Made by a program: the position numbers and the translations under genes. A model generated the notes under the pieces. The model was not told the origin of the DNA, made no database searches, and was given only the letters and a program-made list of their open reading frames with translations. Positions 1 to 8,407 of a DNA stretch of 22,847 nt are shown here, in pieces. The stretch is from Muribaculaceae bacterium (lineage in GTDB: Bacteria; Bacteroidota; Bacteroidia; Bacteroidales; Muribaculaceae): contig VSPF01000020.1 of the NCBI GenBank assembly GCA_009775195.1, positions 1-22,847 of the forward strand. Reading direction: 5' to 3'. Numbering within the stretch: position 1 is the first letter of the stretch; every line of letters begins with the position of its first letter.

Positions 1-470
1 ATGTTTATGAGCTTGAGCATCGCAAAGCGCGCCGGGCGTTTGCGGTAGCGCAGGTAGCAGAAGGGGAGCGCCGAGAAGGCGTCGATGGCCACGCACCATG
101 CCATGATTATGACAAACGAGGGGTGCCCGTCACACTCCATCCAATGCGAGACCGGCGACGAAAACAAAGTGACCAGCACGGCGAAGGCTGTCGACGAGAC
201 GGCAAGCGACGTAAGGCATGTACCGTAGACTTCCATGGGGTCTTTCCACCGCTCGTGGTTGGCGAAACGGAAGAAGCCCGTCTCCATGCCATAGACCAGT
301 ATTACCATCGTCAGGGCGACGACCGAGTAGACAAATGTGACAACGCCGTACTCCGCGACGGCAAACATGTTGGTATATAGGGGTACGAGGAGCCAGTTGA
401 GAAACCGCCCCACGATAGAACTAACCCCGTAAATCGCCGTGTCTTTAGCTAAGCTCTTTATTCCGGCCAT
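1..470 (-). CDS. Oligosaccharide flippase (polysaccharide biosynthesis/MATE-like protein), 3' end outside window
   Basis: The frame stays open from an ATG at 470 (minus) to the left edge, giving the first 156 residues. It begins MAGIKSLAKDTAIYG and continues through a long hydrophobic N-terminal part. The SLAKDTAIYG...GRFLNW...PLYTN start and the later GMETGFFRFANHE stretch are typical of Bacteroidales oligosaccharide flippases of the MOP superfamily. Such proteins move lipid-linked sugars across the inner membrane. At least four membrane segments are visible before the edge; the full family has 12-14. The ATG lies inside the last codons of the upstream ABC permease gene (26-nt overlap, different frame), so it is probably the last known member of the same transcript, possibly coupled in translation. 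Its substrate cannot be told. Family assignment is firm; membership in the export system is only positional. Confidence 0.85.
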   Translation of the reverse strand, partial: MAGIKSLAKDTAIYGVSSIVGRFLNWLLVPLYTNMFAVAEYGVVTFVYSVVALTMVILVYGMETGFFRFANHERWKDPMEVYGTCLTSLAVSSTAFAVLVTLFSSPVSHWMECDGHPSFVIIMAWCVAIDAFSALPFCYLRYRKRPARFAMLKLIN

Positions 471-1653
471 AATTACTGATTCGAATATATTTTGTTACCC
501 ACTGGGCCAGCAACATGTAGACCAAGGCCAATATCCACATAGCGGTAAAGGCGGTGCCCACCTCGGGCAGCGTGGCCGAGTTGGAGTTGATGCGGATGAA
601 GCCCTCTACACCCCAAACGGCGGGTATGCAGTTGCCAATCCACACCCACAGGTCGCTCATGGCGTAGCGCGGCCATGTGAGTCCTGACAGGAAAAGGAAT
701 AATACTGATGAAAATACGATGAATATAAAACAGCTCTCACGCTCCTTCATAAAATAGTTGAGGGCCTGGCCCAGGAAGGCGGTGGCAAGCAGCATCGGCA
801 GGATGAAAAGCAGGTAGTCGACGGGGTTGCCGTAGTGGGGCAGGTTGAATATCTCGGGTATGAAGCGCAAGATATAGATTGTCATGGGGAAGTAGAACAC
901 CGTGTAGGCCAGTGCCCGGCCCCATACTGTCGCCGTTACCGGGGCATTGACTTCCTGCGGGTCGATGCCGCCGTTGCGGCTGCGGCGTTCGCGGCTGGTG
1001 CCGCCAAGCAGGCAGATGCCGAGCAGCATCGACTGCTGCAAAATCAAGATTACGATGCCCGGTATTACAAAGCTTGCAAAACCCTGCTCGGTATCTCCGA
1101 GCATCTGTGCCTCGCTGGCGATGGGGGCCTTCATATCGCCGGCAAGCGACTCCAGGCCCAGGGCAGATATCTTTTCTCCGGTGATGTCCTGGATTACGTC
1201 GATTTGCAAGTCGGTGAGCGCGGCTACGAATGTGCGGTAGCGCAGCAGCAGGCTCATGTCGGAGTAGAACGACACGTGGGCAACCTCGCCGTTGCCGAGT
1301 TTTTCGGCGTAGTCATAGGGTATCTGCATCACGCCGAACACCTTCTTCTCGGCCATAAGTCTCTTAGCCTCGGGCATGTCGGCGCAGTAGGCATAAATCT
1401 CGAGCGATGGCGATGCCGATGCGCGGCGCACCAGCTCGCGCGACTGTGCCGTGCGGCTGTCGTCGACGACGGCGACGGGGAGCTTGCGCAACACTTCGGG
1501 GTTGTATATCAGTGTGTACACTATCGGGTAGAGCAGCGGCAAGGCCACGAAGAACAGCAGCACGCCGGCATCGTGGAGCATCAGCCTGAACTCGTTGCGG
1601 AAAACGCGCCCCATGGCCACTGACCATTGTGATATTTTTGTGAATACGCTCAT
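445..1653 (-). CDS. ABC-2 type transporter permease (second of two)
   Basis: This 402-residue inner-membrane protein has the ABC-2 permease layout. There is one N-terminal membrane segment (GVLLFFVALPLLYPIVYTLI), a large soluble loop of about 150 residues containing PVAVVDDSRT, FGVMQIP and SFYSDMS, and then five or six C-terminal membrane segments. This matches YhhJ/YbhR-like exporters that work with an HlyD-type adaptor. I chose the ATG at 1653 because it lies one base after the stop of the upstream permease. The frame extends further to 1731, but that would overlap the upstream coding sequence by over 70 nt with a cysteine-rich non-membrane segment. It is the fourth gene of the tolC-hlyD-permease-permease operon, and its end overlaps the flippase start. 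No ATPase domain is fused to it. Substrate unknown. Confidence 0.88.
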   Translation of the reverse strand: MSVFTKISQWSVAMGRVFRNEFRLMLHDAGVLLFFVALPLLYPIVYTLIYNPEVLRKLPVAVVDDSRTAQSRELVRRASASPSLEIYAYCADMPEAKRLMAEKKVFGVMQIPYDYAEKLGNGEVAHVSFYSDMSLLLRYRTFVAALTDLQIDVIQDITGEKISALGLESLAGDMKAPIASEAQMLGDTEQGFASFVIPGIVILILQQSMLLGICLLGGTSRERRSRNGGIDPQEVNAPVTATVWGRALAYTVFYFPMTIYILRFIPEIFNLPHYGNPVDYLLFILPMLLATAFLGQALNYFMKERESCFIFIVFSSVLFLFLSGLTWPRYAMSDLWVWIGNCIPAVWGVEGFIRINSNSATLPEVGTAFTAMWILALVYMLLAQWVTKYIRISNYGRNKELS

Positions 1654-1654
1654 G

Positions 1655-2821
1655 TCACGGCACATATACAGGTTTGAGGCAGGCGCTACGCAGGCGGCGC
1701 AGCAGCGTACATGCCACAAGCGGTAAGACAATCAGCGCCACGAAGTAGTAGCGCGAGTAATATAGACCTACGCCGTTGAGGGCCTCGTTGATATAGATGA
1801 GGAACCAGTAGCGGATTGGTGCCAGGTAGCTGAAGATGCCCAGCCAGCCATACATGCTCTCGACCGGGAACGAAAAGCCTGTGAACGAGAACGACAATAT
1901 GCCGAAGAGGGCCGTCAGCGAGAAGGCCAGGCGGGGATTGGGGACCACCGACGATACGAACAGCCCCACACCTTGGCTGGCAACCACGGTAAGCAGCGTG
2001 GCCACTATCATCCACCCGAGCGACCCGTTGAGGGGGAAGTGCGACAGGCCGAAGAAAAGCCACTGTATGAATATGCCTACGGCGGCAAATATCACGGTCT
2101 GTGGTAACAGCTTCGATGCCACAGCCACTAGGATGCTGCCGTGCGAGGTGGCAAGCCACTGCGGGGAGGTGCCCTCTTTGATTTCGATTGTAATTGAGAA
2201 CACCGTCATCAGCATAATCATCAACACGAAGGTTGCCATGGTAAACGACGGGCACAGGTAAATCGAATAGCTCATCCACGGGTTGTTGAGGCCGTAGACG
2301 TCGAGGCTCAGGGGCTGCACCAGTGCGGCAACCTGCCCCGGGGTGGCGCCCAGGCTGACGAGGGTCTGCTGCACCACGCCGCCCGAGGTGGCAACGGCCA
2401 CGGTCTTGAAGCCTTTGAAGGCGAGGGTGCCGGGCACGAAGTAGGTCATGTTGGAGTAATACTCGAGTGTGGGCTCGTTGCCCGACAGGGCGTTTTTCTC
2501 AAAATCGGCCGGTATGACGAAGAAGCCGAAAATTTTGCCCTGCCGCACGCGCTCGAGGGCCTGGTCGTAGCTTTCGCAGCGTTCGCTCAAATCGAGCACC
2601 TGCAGTGCCTCGAGCGACCGCGTGACCGTGCGCGACATGGTGGAGTGGTCGAGGTCGACAACGGCGGTGGGCACCCGGTTGGGAAGGCCAGGGCTGAGCA
2701 GGTCGAGGAAGAAGAAGGCCATGAACACGGGCACGACGAGCATGCCGAAGATATACATCTTGCGGCTGCCCATACGCCTTATTTCGCGTCGTATACCTTC
2801 TATAAATCCTAAATTACTCAT
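1655..2821 (-). CDS. ABC-2 type transporter permease (first of two)
   Basis: This 388-residue permease is a paralogue of its downstream neighbour. It has one N-terminal membrane segment (YIFGMLVVPVFMAFFFL), then an extracytoplasmic domain with TAVVDLDHSTMSRT, FGFFVIP and EYYSNMTYF. C-terminal membrane segments run from about residue 195, including FVLMIMLMTVFSITIEIKEG and the SFTGFSFPVESM region near the end. The ATG at 2821 overlaps the stop of the hlyD-like gene by 8 nt, so the two are probably translationally coupled. The next permease begins one base after its stop. The two permeases most likely form a heterodimeric channel feeding the HlyD/TolC conduit. This is inferred from the YbhFSR/YhhJ-type family and the gene order. 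The nucleotide-binding subunit is not in this window. Confidence 0.88.
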   Translation of the reverse strand: MSNLGFIEGIRREIRRMGSRKMYIFGMLVVPVFMAFFFLDLLSPGLPNRVPTAVVDLDHSTMSRTVTRSLEALQVLDLSERCESYDQALERVRQGKIFGFFVIPADFEKNALSGNEPTLEYYSNMTYFVPGTLAFKGFKTVAVATSGGVVQQTLVSLGATPGQVAALVQPLSLDVYGLNNPWMSYSIYLCPSFTMATFVLMIMLMTVFSITIEIKEGTSPQWLATSHGSILVAVASKLLPQTVIFAAVGIFIQWLFFGLSHFPLNGSLGWMIVATLLTVVASQGVGLFVSSVVPNPRLAFSLTALFGILSFSFTGFSFPVESMYGWLGIFSYLAPIRYWFLIYINEALNGVGLYYSRYYFVALIVLPLVACTLLRRLRSACLKPVYVP

Positions 2822-3815
2822 AAACGGCTGTCATGCCGGGGCGAAGGCCCTCGACGGTGGTGGTTGGACGGGCTTTGATTTGGAATGTGCGGCTGTCGTA
2901 GCTGCCGGTCGACTTGGTGCTGCGCCATGTGGCATAGCTGCCCATGTCGCGGATATAGTATATTTTAACATCAATATGCTTTTTGTCGAGCGCGGGTATC
3001 ATCACGCTTATGGTCTTGCCCATGGTGAGTTCGTTGAGCAGCTCCTCGCGCACGTTGAATACCACGTAGCGGTCGTCCTGTTTGAGGAGGCTCATCACGG
3101 GCGCGCCCATCGATACGAGTTCGCCCACCTGTGGGTACACCTGGTCGATTGTGCCGTCGGCGGGGGCTGTGAGGTAGCTGTCTTCGAGCAGGGCCTCGAC
3201 TTCGTTGACGCTGCCCTCGGCGGCATTGGCTATGGCCTGTGCCGATACCTTGTCTTCGCTCTGGGCGCCGGCCTTGGCAAGTGACAGCTGGCTGGCCGCA
3301 GCGTCGCGTGCGGCCACGGCGGCATCGTAGGCGGCCTTGGCCTCGTCGCGTTTCTGCTCGGATATTACGCCGCCGTTATAGAGGTTCTCCATGCGCCTGT
3401 AGGTCTTCTCGGTTATTGTGAGGGCGGCCTCGGCCTGGCGCAGCAGGTCGGCGGCGGCGTTGATAATCTGGCTGCGCGTGCCGGCATCGATTTTCTGGTT
3501 CTGGGCCTGGGCGGCGCGGTGCATGGCCTCGGCCTGGCCGAGCTTGGCCTCGACTACCGACGAGTGTATGTGCGCCAGGGTGTCGCCGGCATGCACGGTG
3601 TCGCCCTCGTGGGCATAAAATTCGACCACGCGGCCCGGCAGTTTGCCCGAGATACGTATTGTAGTGCCTTCTACCTGGCCCTCGATGTAATCGTCGGGGC
3701 GGTTCATAAATAGGAAGCCGATGATGGCTATGACAGCGACGGCCACCACGACAACGGCCATTGTTATCAGCAGGGCGCGGTTGGCGCGCTTTTCCTGGGT
3801 GGTATTCTCTTGCAT
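2814..3815 (-). CDS. HlyD family membrane fusion protein (periplasmic adaptor)
   Basis: This 333-residue adaptor has a short cytoplasmic tail, one membrane anchor at about residues 14-37, and a biotinyl-lipoyl half-motif (GRVVEFYAHEGDTVHAGDTLA, about 59-80). A long alpha-helical hairpin follows, about residues 85-205, rich in Ala, Gln and Glu. The second lipoyl half (LTAPADGTIDQVYPQVGELV) and a beta-barrel segment ending in GLRPGMTAVY complete the fold. Such proteins bridge inner-membrane ABC or MFS exporters to TolC in the periplasm. The start at 3815 lies 21 nt after the tolC-like stop, and the end overlaps the first permease by 8 nt. The overall order matches the YhiI/YbhG-type adaptor partner of ABC-2 exporters. 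Substrate unknown; drugs, lipids or glycan intermediates are all possible. Confidence 0.9.
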   Translation of the reverse strand: MQENTTQEKRANRALLITMAVVVVAVAVIAIIGFLFMNRPDDYIEGQVEGTTIRISGKLPGRVVEFYAHEGDTVHAGDTLAHIHSSVVEAKLGQAEAMHRAAQAQNQKIDAGTRSQIINAAADLLRQAEAALTITEKTYRRMENLYNGGVISEQKRDEAKAAYDAAVAARDAAASQLSLAKAGAQSEDKVSAQAIANAAEGSVNEVEALLEDSYLTAPADGTIDQVYPQVGELVSMGAPVMSLLKQDDRYVVFNVREELLNELTMGKTISVMIPALDKKHIDVKIYYIRDMGSYATWRSTKSTGSYDSRTFQIKARPTTTVEGLRPGMTAVYE

Positions 3816-3836
3816 ATGGTTGTGTGATTTTTTTAG

Positions 3837-5339
3837 TTATTGGTAAAGTGTTCCGAGGGCTTTTGCGAGGTAGGTCTGGCATAGCTGCACGTCAATCATG
3901 GCATCGATTTGCTCGGAGTGTGCTTTGAGCCACGCTGTCTGCGCCTCCATGACGTTGTCGGTCGTTGCCACGCCCTCGCGGAAGGCAAGGTCGGCGGTGC
4001 GGAGGTTCTCGTCGGCCTTGGCGAGGTTGGTCATGGTCATGCGGTAGGTCTTATACGCCTCCTCGGTCTTATACGAGGCCTGGCTTACCTGCAGGCTCAC
4101 AAGTTCGCGGGCGTCTTCGAGCTGCAACCGGCGTATTACCTCGTCGCTCTCGGCGGCGCGGTATTTGTTGTAGTCGCCGCCCCAGTGCCACAGGGGGATT
4201 GACACCATGGCCCCGACAGAGAACGCGCCCTTGAATTTCTTCTTGAACCCATCGTACATGTTGGGGTTCGAAAACTCGTATGCGCCCACGAGTGCTACCG
4301 ACGGCAGCATCGACGACAGTGCCACGCGCTTCTGCTGCCTGGCAACCTCTATGCCCTGTTCGAGGGCGCGCAGGTCGGGACGGTTCTGATATACCGTCGC
4401 CATGTCGTAACCGCCCTCGGGTGCCACGCCGGGTTGGGGTACGGGGGTCTCTGCATCTTCGTCGGCAAGGGTAAACTGTGTGTGTACCGGCAGGCCGCAG
4501 ACTTGTGCCAGGGCCATGCGCGACAATACCAGGCCGTTGTTGACCTTGACAAGGTCGACTTGGGCTGCGTTGAGCTTGACATCGACGCTGAGTACGTCGC
4601 TGCGCGTGGCCACGCCCTGGTCGAGCATCAGGTGCACGTCGTGCGAGAGCGAGTCGAGCAGGTTGACATAGCTTTCGGCGAGTTTTTGCTTGGCCTTGAG
4701 CGATACTACCATCCAGTATGCGGCATCGACGGCATAGATTACGTTTTCGGCCTCGCTGATGTGCATCTCGCGCGCGGCCTTTTCGGCTGCATTGGTTATG
4801 GCGTTCATGGCCACGATTTTACCGCCCATGTAGACGGGCTGCGTGAGCGTTATGGCACCGAAGAAGACGTTGTGTATGTCGTAGGTCATCGATTCTTTGG
4901 GTATGAGGGCCACCTCGGAGGGTATGTACTGGCCATTGGGCCCCTTGACGGGTTCGCCGGTGACGGGGTTCTTGACCAGGTTGAACTGGTAGCTCTGCGA
5001 GGCGAGGTCGAAACTCTTGACCGGCAGCAGCTGGTCGCTGTCGAAAATCGACAGCTCGCGCTGGTTGTAGAGATAGCCGCCGTTGAAGTCGATGCCGGGC
5101 AGGTAGGCCGCGAAAGCTTCTTTTTTCTGATATCCGGCCTTGCGTATGCGCTCGCGCGACATCATCAGCTGCTTGTTGTTGGCCAGTGCCATGCGCCGGA
5201 ATTCCTGTAGCGGAGTGCGCCCCGGCAGTACCGTGGCGGTGTCGGCCTGGGCGGCGCACAGGGGGGCGGCTACCGATGCCACGAGGGCGATTGCAAGGGT
5301 GCGTAATCCGCGAAAACTGAGATATGATGTCAAACTCAT
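3837..5339 (-). CDS. TolC family outer membrane efflux protein
   Basis: This is a 500-residue outer-membrane factor. The ATG at 5339 gives a clear Sec signal (RGLRTLAIALVASVAAPLCAAQA). An upstream in-frame ATG at 5411 would add 24 residues without signal character, so it is not preferred. The mature part has the two-repeat TolC layout, with long helices around ALANNKQLMMSRERIRKA and TNAAEKAAREMHISEAENV. Typical family segments are DVLSVDVKLNAAQVDL, NRPDLRALEQGIEVA and EAQTAWLKAHSEQIDA. Its length is usual for the family. It is the first gene of the minus-strand export operon and is divergent from the EamA gene. It should form the trimeric outer-membrane duct for the HlyD/ABC-2 complex. The leader of about 100 nt contains a small hairpin followed by six Us. 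Confidence 0.9.
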   Translation of the reverse strand: MSLTSYLSFRGLRTLAIALVASVAAPLCAAQADTATVLPGRTPLQEFRRMALANNKQLMMSRERIRKAGYQKKEAFAAYLPGIDFNGGYLYNQRELSIFDSDQLLPVKSFDLASQSYQFNLVKNPVTGEPVKGPNGQYIPSEVALIPKESMTYDIHNVFFGAITLTQPVYMGGKIVAMNAITNAAEKAAREMHISEAENVIYAVDAAYWMVVSLKAKQKLAESYVNLLDSLSHDVHLMLDQGVATRSDVLSVDVKLNAAQVDLVKVNNGLVLSRMALAQVCGLPVHTQFTLADEDAETPVPQPGVAPEGGYDMATVYQNRPDLRALEQGIEVARQQKRVALSSMLPSVALVGAYEFSNPNMYDGFKKKFKGAFSVGAMVSIPLWHWGGDYNKYRAAESDEVIRRLQLEDARELVSLQVSQASYKTEEAYKTYRMTMTNLAKADENLRTADLAFREGVATTDNVMEAQTAWLKAHSEQIDAMIDVQLCQTYLAKALGTLYQ

Positions 5340-5365
5340 AAATTTGATAGTTGGTTTGTGTGATG

Positions 5366-5390
5366 AAAAAAGATGCGGCTTATCTGCATC
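5366..5390 (-). promoter_or_regulatory. Small hairpin plus U-run in the tolC leader (possible attenuator)
   Basis: In the minus-strand leader, GATGC (5390-5386) can pair with GCATC (5376-5372) across a 9-nt loop. Six Us follow directly (5371-5366). The stem is only 5 bp, so intrinsic termination would be weak at best. It is recorded because it lies between the candidate promoter and the first gene of the export operon. Confidence 0.25.
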
Positions 5391-5447
5391 CTTATATTTT
5401 AGAAACTGCAAATATGCGCAGATTGTTCATACACATTGATTAGTCGG

Positions 5448-5455
5448 CAAATTTA
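5448..5455 (-). promoter_or_regulatory. Candidate -7 box for the tolC-hlyD-ABC operon
   Basis: On the minus strand the bases read TAAATTTG, matching the Bacteroidetes sigma-ABfr -7 consensus TAnnTTTG. No convincing -33 TTTG lies 19-21 bases upstream. Transcription would start near 5441, giving a leader of about 100 nt. A second, poorer candidate (CATATTTG) lies closer to the gene. Confidence 0.4.
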
Positions 5456-5508
5456 AGAAAAATTTTCATGCAGATGTTAAAATATGGCCGGTGATTGTAC
5501 AAAAATAC

Positions 5509-5516
5509 TAACTTTG
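5509..5516 (+). promoter_or_regulatory. -7 promoter box for the EamA transporter gene
   Basis: TAACTTTG matches the Bacteroidetes -7 consensus exactly and ends 21 bases before the ATG at 5538. This implies a 5' leader of only about 15 nt. The -33 element is not clear. Confidence 0.6.
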
Positions 5517-5537
5517 CAGGGCTTTTAGACCATAGAC

Positions 5538-6470
5538 ATGAATACGAAACTTAAAGGTTATATACTCGGTGCGGTCGCGGCCGCTACCTATGGCACCAAC
5601 CCTCTGTTTGCGCTGCCACTCTATGCCGACGGCATGGATGCCGACAGTATGCTTTTTTTTCGCTATCTTTTTGCCGTCCCGGCCGTGGCGCTGATGGCGT
5701 TGTGGCGCAGGCGCAACCTGCATATCGGCCGGCGGAGCGTGGTGCCGCTGACAATCATGGGCATACTGATGTCGCTTTCGTCGCTACTGCTCTTTTTGAG
5801 TTACGAGTATATGGATGCCGGCATAGCATCCACGCTGCTATTCGTCTACCCGCTGATGGTGGCGGTGATTATGGCTCTCTTTTTTCACGAGAAACTGACG
5901 GTGACGACTATAGTGTGCATAGCCCTGGCCATGGTAGGTATCGGCCTGCTCTTCAAGAGTGCCGACGGGGCGACGCTCAGTGTGACAGGCACGCTGTTCG
6001 TGATGTTGTCGTCGCTTAGCTATGCCGCATACATAATCGGGGTCAACCGCCCGCGACTCAAGCAAATCGCCACGCTAAAGGTGATTTTCTACGTGCTGCT
6101 TACCGGCACCCTTATGTTTGCCTGCAAGATTGCCGTCACTCCCGGCGGCCATTTCGCCGTGCCACAGCACTGGTATATGTGGGGCAATATCCTTGCCCTC
6201 GCCCTGCTGCCGACAGTGATTTCGTTTATATGTACCACGCAGGCTATACAATATATCGGCCCGACGCCGACAGCCATACTCGGTGCCCTCGAGCCCGTGA
6301 CAGCCGTGGTCATCGGCATCACCGTCTTTGGCGAGGTCCTTACCGGACGCGACGTGACGGGCCTGGTGCTGATTGTGGCCGCAGTGAGCATGGTGGTCGC
6401 CGGGGGCAAGATTACGGCCCCCCTCGTCCGCTTCCGCCATCTATTCCCAAGCCTGAGGAAGAAGAGGTGA
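5538..6470 (+). CDS. EamA/DMT family transporter
   Basis: This 310-residue inner-membrane protein has about ten hydrophobic segments arranged as two repeats of the EamA domain. The first repeat starts at KGYILGAVAAATYGTNPLF with FFRYLFAVPAVALMAL. The second starts near GTLFVMLSSLSYAAYIIGVNRP. The second-repeat signature PTPTAILGALEPVTAVVIG is characteristic of drug/metabolite transporters that export amino acids or other small metabolites. A short basic tail (SLRKKR) ends the protein. It is a single-gene unit with its own promoter just upstream, divergent from the tolC operon. It converges on the GH20 gene with 168 bases between. The substrate cannot be deduced. Confidence 0.9.
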   Translation: MNTKLKGYILGAVAAATYGTNPLFALPLYADGMDADSMLFFRYLFAVPAVALMALWRRRNLHIGRRSVVPLTIMGILMSLSSLLLFLSYEYMDAGIASTLLFVYPLMVAVIMALFFHEKLTVTTIVCIALAMVGIGLLFKSADGATLSVTGTLFVMLSSLSYAAYIIGVNRPRLKQIATLKVIFYVLLTGTLMFACKIAVTPGGHFAVPQHWYMWGNILALALLPTVISFICTTQAIQYIGPTPTAILGALEPVTAVVIGITVFGEVLTGRDVTGLVLIVAAVSMVVAGGKITAPLVRFRHLFPSLRKKR

Positions 6471-6574
6471 CATTTTCGATGCCGTAGAGAACTGGTTTAT
6501 AAGTGCTGATAATAAAACAGGATGTCGTTTTCGGCTTGTTAACTTATTGGGTATTAGATTCCACGATATAGAAA

Positions 6575-6606
6575 CCGAGGCAACACCCGTGAGGGAATTG
6601 CCTCGG
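6575..6606 (-). terminator. Hairpin between convergent EamA and GH20 genes, probable GH20 terminator
   Basis: Arms CCGAGGCAA (6575-6583) and TTGCCTCGG (6598-6606) pair perfectly. The 14-nt loop can form an inner CCC/GGG helix capped by GTGA. Read on the minus strand, the stem is followed by TTTC, which suits the end of the GH20 transcript 33 bases after its stop. On the plus strand the U-run is poor, so it is at most a weak terminator for the EamA gene. Confidence 0.6.
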
Positions 6607-6638
6607 CAAGCGATGAGTTTTATTAGATAACCGTTAAA

Positions 6639-8270
6639 CTACTCTTCCTTCGAGGCTTCGAAGGCTTTGACGTTGTAGTTGTAGCCTTCGGCGTCGTAGA
6701 TGGCGCGGAGACGGGCGAGGCGTTGCATGAAGGCTGCATAGTCTTTGGGCGACGACACCCATTGCAGCTCGGCAAGCGCACCGAAGCGCGGCAGGGTCAT
6801 ATACTGGGCGTGGCGGAAGGTGGGGATATACTCGCACCACGTGTTGCCCTGCACGCCGATGATGTGCGCGGCCTCTGCATCGCTAAACTCCTCGGGTATG
6901 GGTTCGTAGCTGTAGACAGTCTCTAAGAGCAGCGGCTTGGCATAGTATGCGCCCGGTTCGCTCTCGTCGTAGCTTTGTTTGTAGTCGAAATAGAGATAGG
7001 TAGCCGGCGTCATGATGGCGTCGTGCCCGGCCTTCGCTGCCGTGATGCCGCCCCTGACACCGCGCCACGACATGATGACAGTCGATGTATCGCAGCCGCC
7101 CTCGAGTATTTCGTCCCAGCCTATGGCCTTGCGCCCCTTGGCGGCGAGGTGGTCGGCCACATGCTTCATCACATGGCTCTGCAACTTTTGTTCGGCGGTG
7201 CTGTTCCTGTCGTCGCGCAGGCCGAGGGTGCGGATTTTTGCCTGACATTTGGGGCATTTTTCCCAGCGCGTCTTTGGGCACTCGTCGCCGCCTATATGTA
7301 TATATTCCGAGGGGAAGAGGTCAGTCACAGCATCCATCACGCGGTCGAGGAAGGCATATACACTGTCGTTGCCGGCGCAGAGCACGTCGTCACTTACGCC
7401 CCAGCGCCGCCATACCTCGTAGGGGCCCCCGGTGCAGCCAAGGTCGGGATATGCTGCCAGCGCTGCCTGCATGTGACCGGGCAGGTCGATTTCGGGTATG
7501 ATGGTGATATGACGCTCGGCGGCATAGGCCACGATGTCGCGGATTTGCTCGTGGGTATAATAGCCGCTTACGGGTACGCTGTCGTAGTCTGCCGTGTTCC
7601 AGCCAATGACCGTGTTGGGGCGCTTAGAGCCTACCTCGGTGAGCAGCGGCAGACTGTCGACCTCCAGGCGCCAGCCCTGGTCGTCGGTGATGTGCCAGTG
7701 GAAGCGGTTCATGCCGTGCATGGCCATCATGTCGATAAAAATCTTGACCGAGTCTGCGCTGAAGAAATGTCTCGAAGTGTCGAAATGCGCCCCACGGTAT
7801 GCAAATCGCGGCGTGGCGCTGACCGTGCCTACGGGGTAGAGTATGTCGCGGTCGCCCTTGCCCGGTATGGCCTTGCGCAAGGTCTGCAGGCCGTAGAACG
7901 TGCCGGCGTTGCTGCCGCCACAGACCACGATGCTGTCGGTAGCGACCGATATGGTATAGGCATCGGGCGTGCCACAGCCGGTGGCGAGGCGGATGTAGTC
8001 ATCAGAGGGAGCCCGGTCTGCAATCTTCGGGCTAAAACCGGTCAGGGTCGAAATATAGCCGGCAAACAATTGGGCGTCAGACTGAGCCGCACTGTCGGCC
8101 GCGACGATGACAGTCGAGGGCGAGAGCCTGAAAGGCGTCGCGGCAGTGTCGACGGCAACCTGGTCGGGCAGCGGCACCACGCAATAATCAGCCGTCACGG
8201 CCTCACGCTGACTGCAAGCCGCCGCAACAAAAAGACTTGCAAAACCAATGGCGAGAGCAATTTGTTTCAT
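6639..8270 (-). CDS. Beta-N-acetylhexosaminidase, glycoside hydrolase family 20 lipoprotein
   Basis: This 543-residue enzyme removes terminal GlcNAc or GalNAc from glycans, such as host mucin or N-glycan chains. The N-terminus (MKQIALAIGFASLFVAAACS) is a lipoprotein signal with the acylated Cys at 19, so it is anchored in the periplasm or on the outer membrane. A GH20b-type N-terminal domain spans about residues 25-150. It is followed by the catalytic barrel, which has RGAHFDTSRHF, HWHITDDQGWR (191-201) and HIGGDE. The catalytic Asp-Glu pair lies at 329-330. The signature ends with aromatic residues near QGNTWCEYI. All key residues are present and the length is normal. The residues after the Cys are not strongly acidic, so I see no clear surface-export signal. 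It is transcribed alone, divergent from phoH. Confidence 0.95.
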   Translation of the reverse strand: MKQIALAIGFASLFVAAACSQREAVTADYCVVPLPDQVAVDTAATPFRLSPSTVIVAADSAAQSDAQLFAGYISTLTGFSPKIADRAPSDDYIRLATGCGTPDAYTISVATDSIVVCGGSNAGTFYGLQTLRKAIPGKGDRDILYPVGTVSATPRFAYRGAHFDTSRHFFSADSVKIFIDMMAMHGMNRFHWHITDDQGWRLEVDSLPLLTEVGSKRPNTVIGWNTADYDSVPVSGYYTHEQIRDIVAYAAERHITIIPEIDLPGHMQAALAAYPDLGCTGGPYEVWRRWGVSDDVLCAGNDSVYAFLDRVMDAVTDLFPSEYIHIGGDECPKTRWEKCPKCQAKIRTLGLRDDRNSTAEQKLQSHVMKHVADHLAAKGRKAIGWDEILEGGCDTSTVIMSWRGVRGGITAAKAGHDAIMTPATYLYFDYKQSYDESEPGAYYAKPLLLETVYSYEPIPEEFSDAEAAHIIGVQGNTWCEYIPTFRHAQYMTLPRFGALAELQWVSSPKDYAAFMQRLARLRAIYDAEGYNYNVKAFEASKEE

Positions 8271-8299
8271 GATAAAGTATACGATAAGGTTAGATTTGC

Positions 8300-8307
8300 C
8301 AAAATTA
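8300..8307 (-). promoter_or_regulatory. -7 promoter box for the GH20 gene
   Basis: The minus strand reads TAATTTTG, a match to TAnnTTTG, ending 29 bases before the ATG at 8270. No clear -33 element is seen. It is back-to-back with the phoH promoter, about 45 bases away. Confidence 0.5.
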
Positions 8308-8352
8308 CAAAAAATGATTAATAATCAGCGAGGGCAATCGATGAAAAATTTG

Positions 8353-8360
8353 TAACTTTG
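8353..8360 (+). promoter_or_regulatory. -7 promoter box for phoH-purC
   Basis: TAACTTTG matches the Bacteroidetes -7 consensus exactly. With the ATG at 8408 the leader would be about 40 nt. The -33 element is not recognisable. Confidence 0.6.
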
Positions 8361-8407
8361 CAGAGGCTTTTTCAAAAGTGCCCCTCGCTGTGCCGAGGTC
8401 TGAGTCT

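Noticed and set aside
835..1623. Open frame of 262 codons on the plus strand opposite the ABC permease
   Set aside because: Cysteine- and alanine-rich low-meaning translation; the permease membrane segments are clear on the minus strand.
4434..5210. Open frame of 258 codons on the plus strand opposite the tolC-like gene
   Set aside because: Antisense shadow with no signal peptide or domain; the minus strand holds the full TolC pattern.
6975..8321. Long open frame of about 448 codons on the plus strand opposite the GH20 gene
   Set aside because: It is a mirror of the GC-rich third-position bias of the real gene. It encodes no recognisable motif, while GH20 motifs are intact on the other strand.
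8378..8407. GTG start for phoH adding ten residues
   Set aside because: The extra residues (MPLAVPRSES) do not resemble family starts; the ATG at 8408 does.
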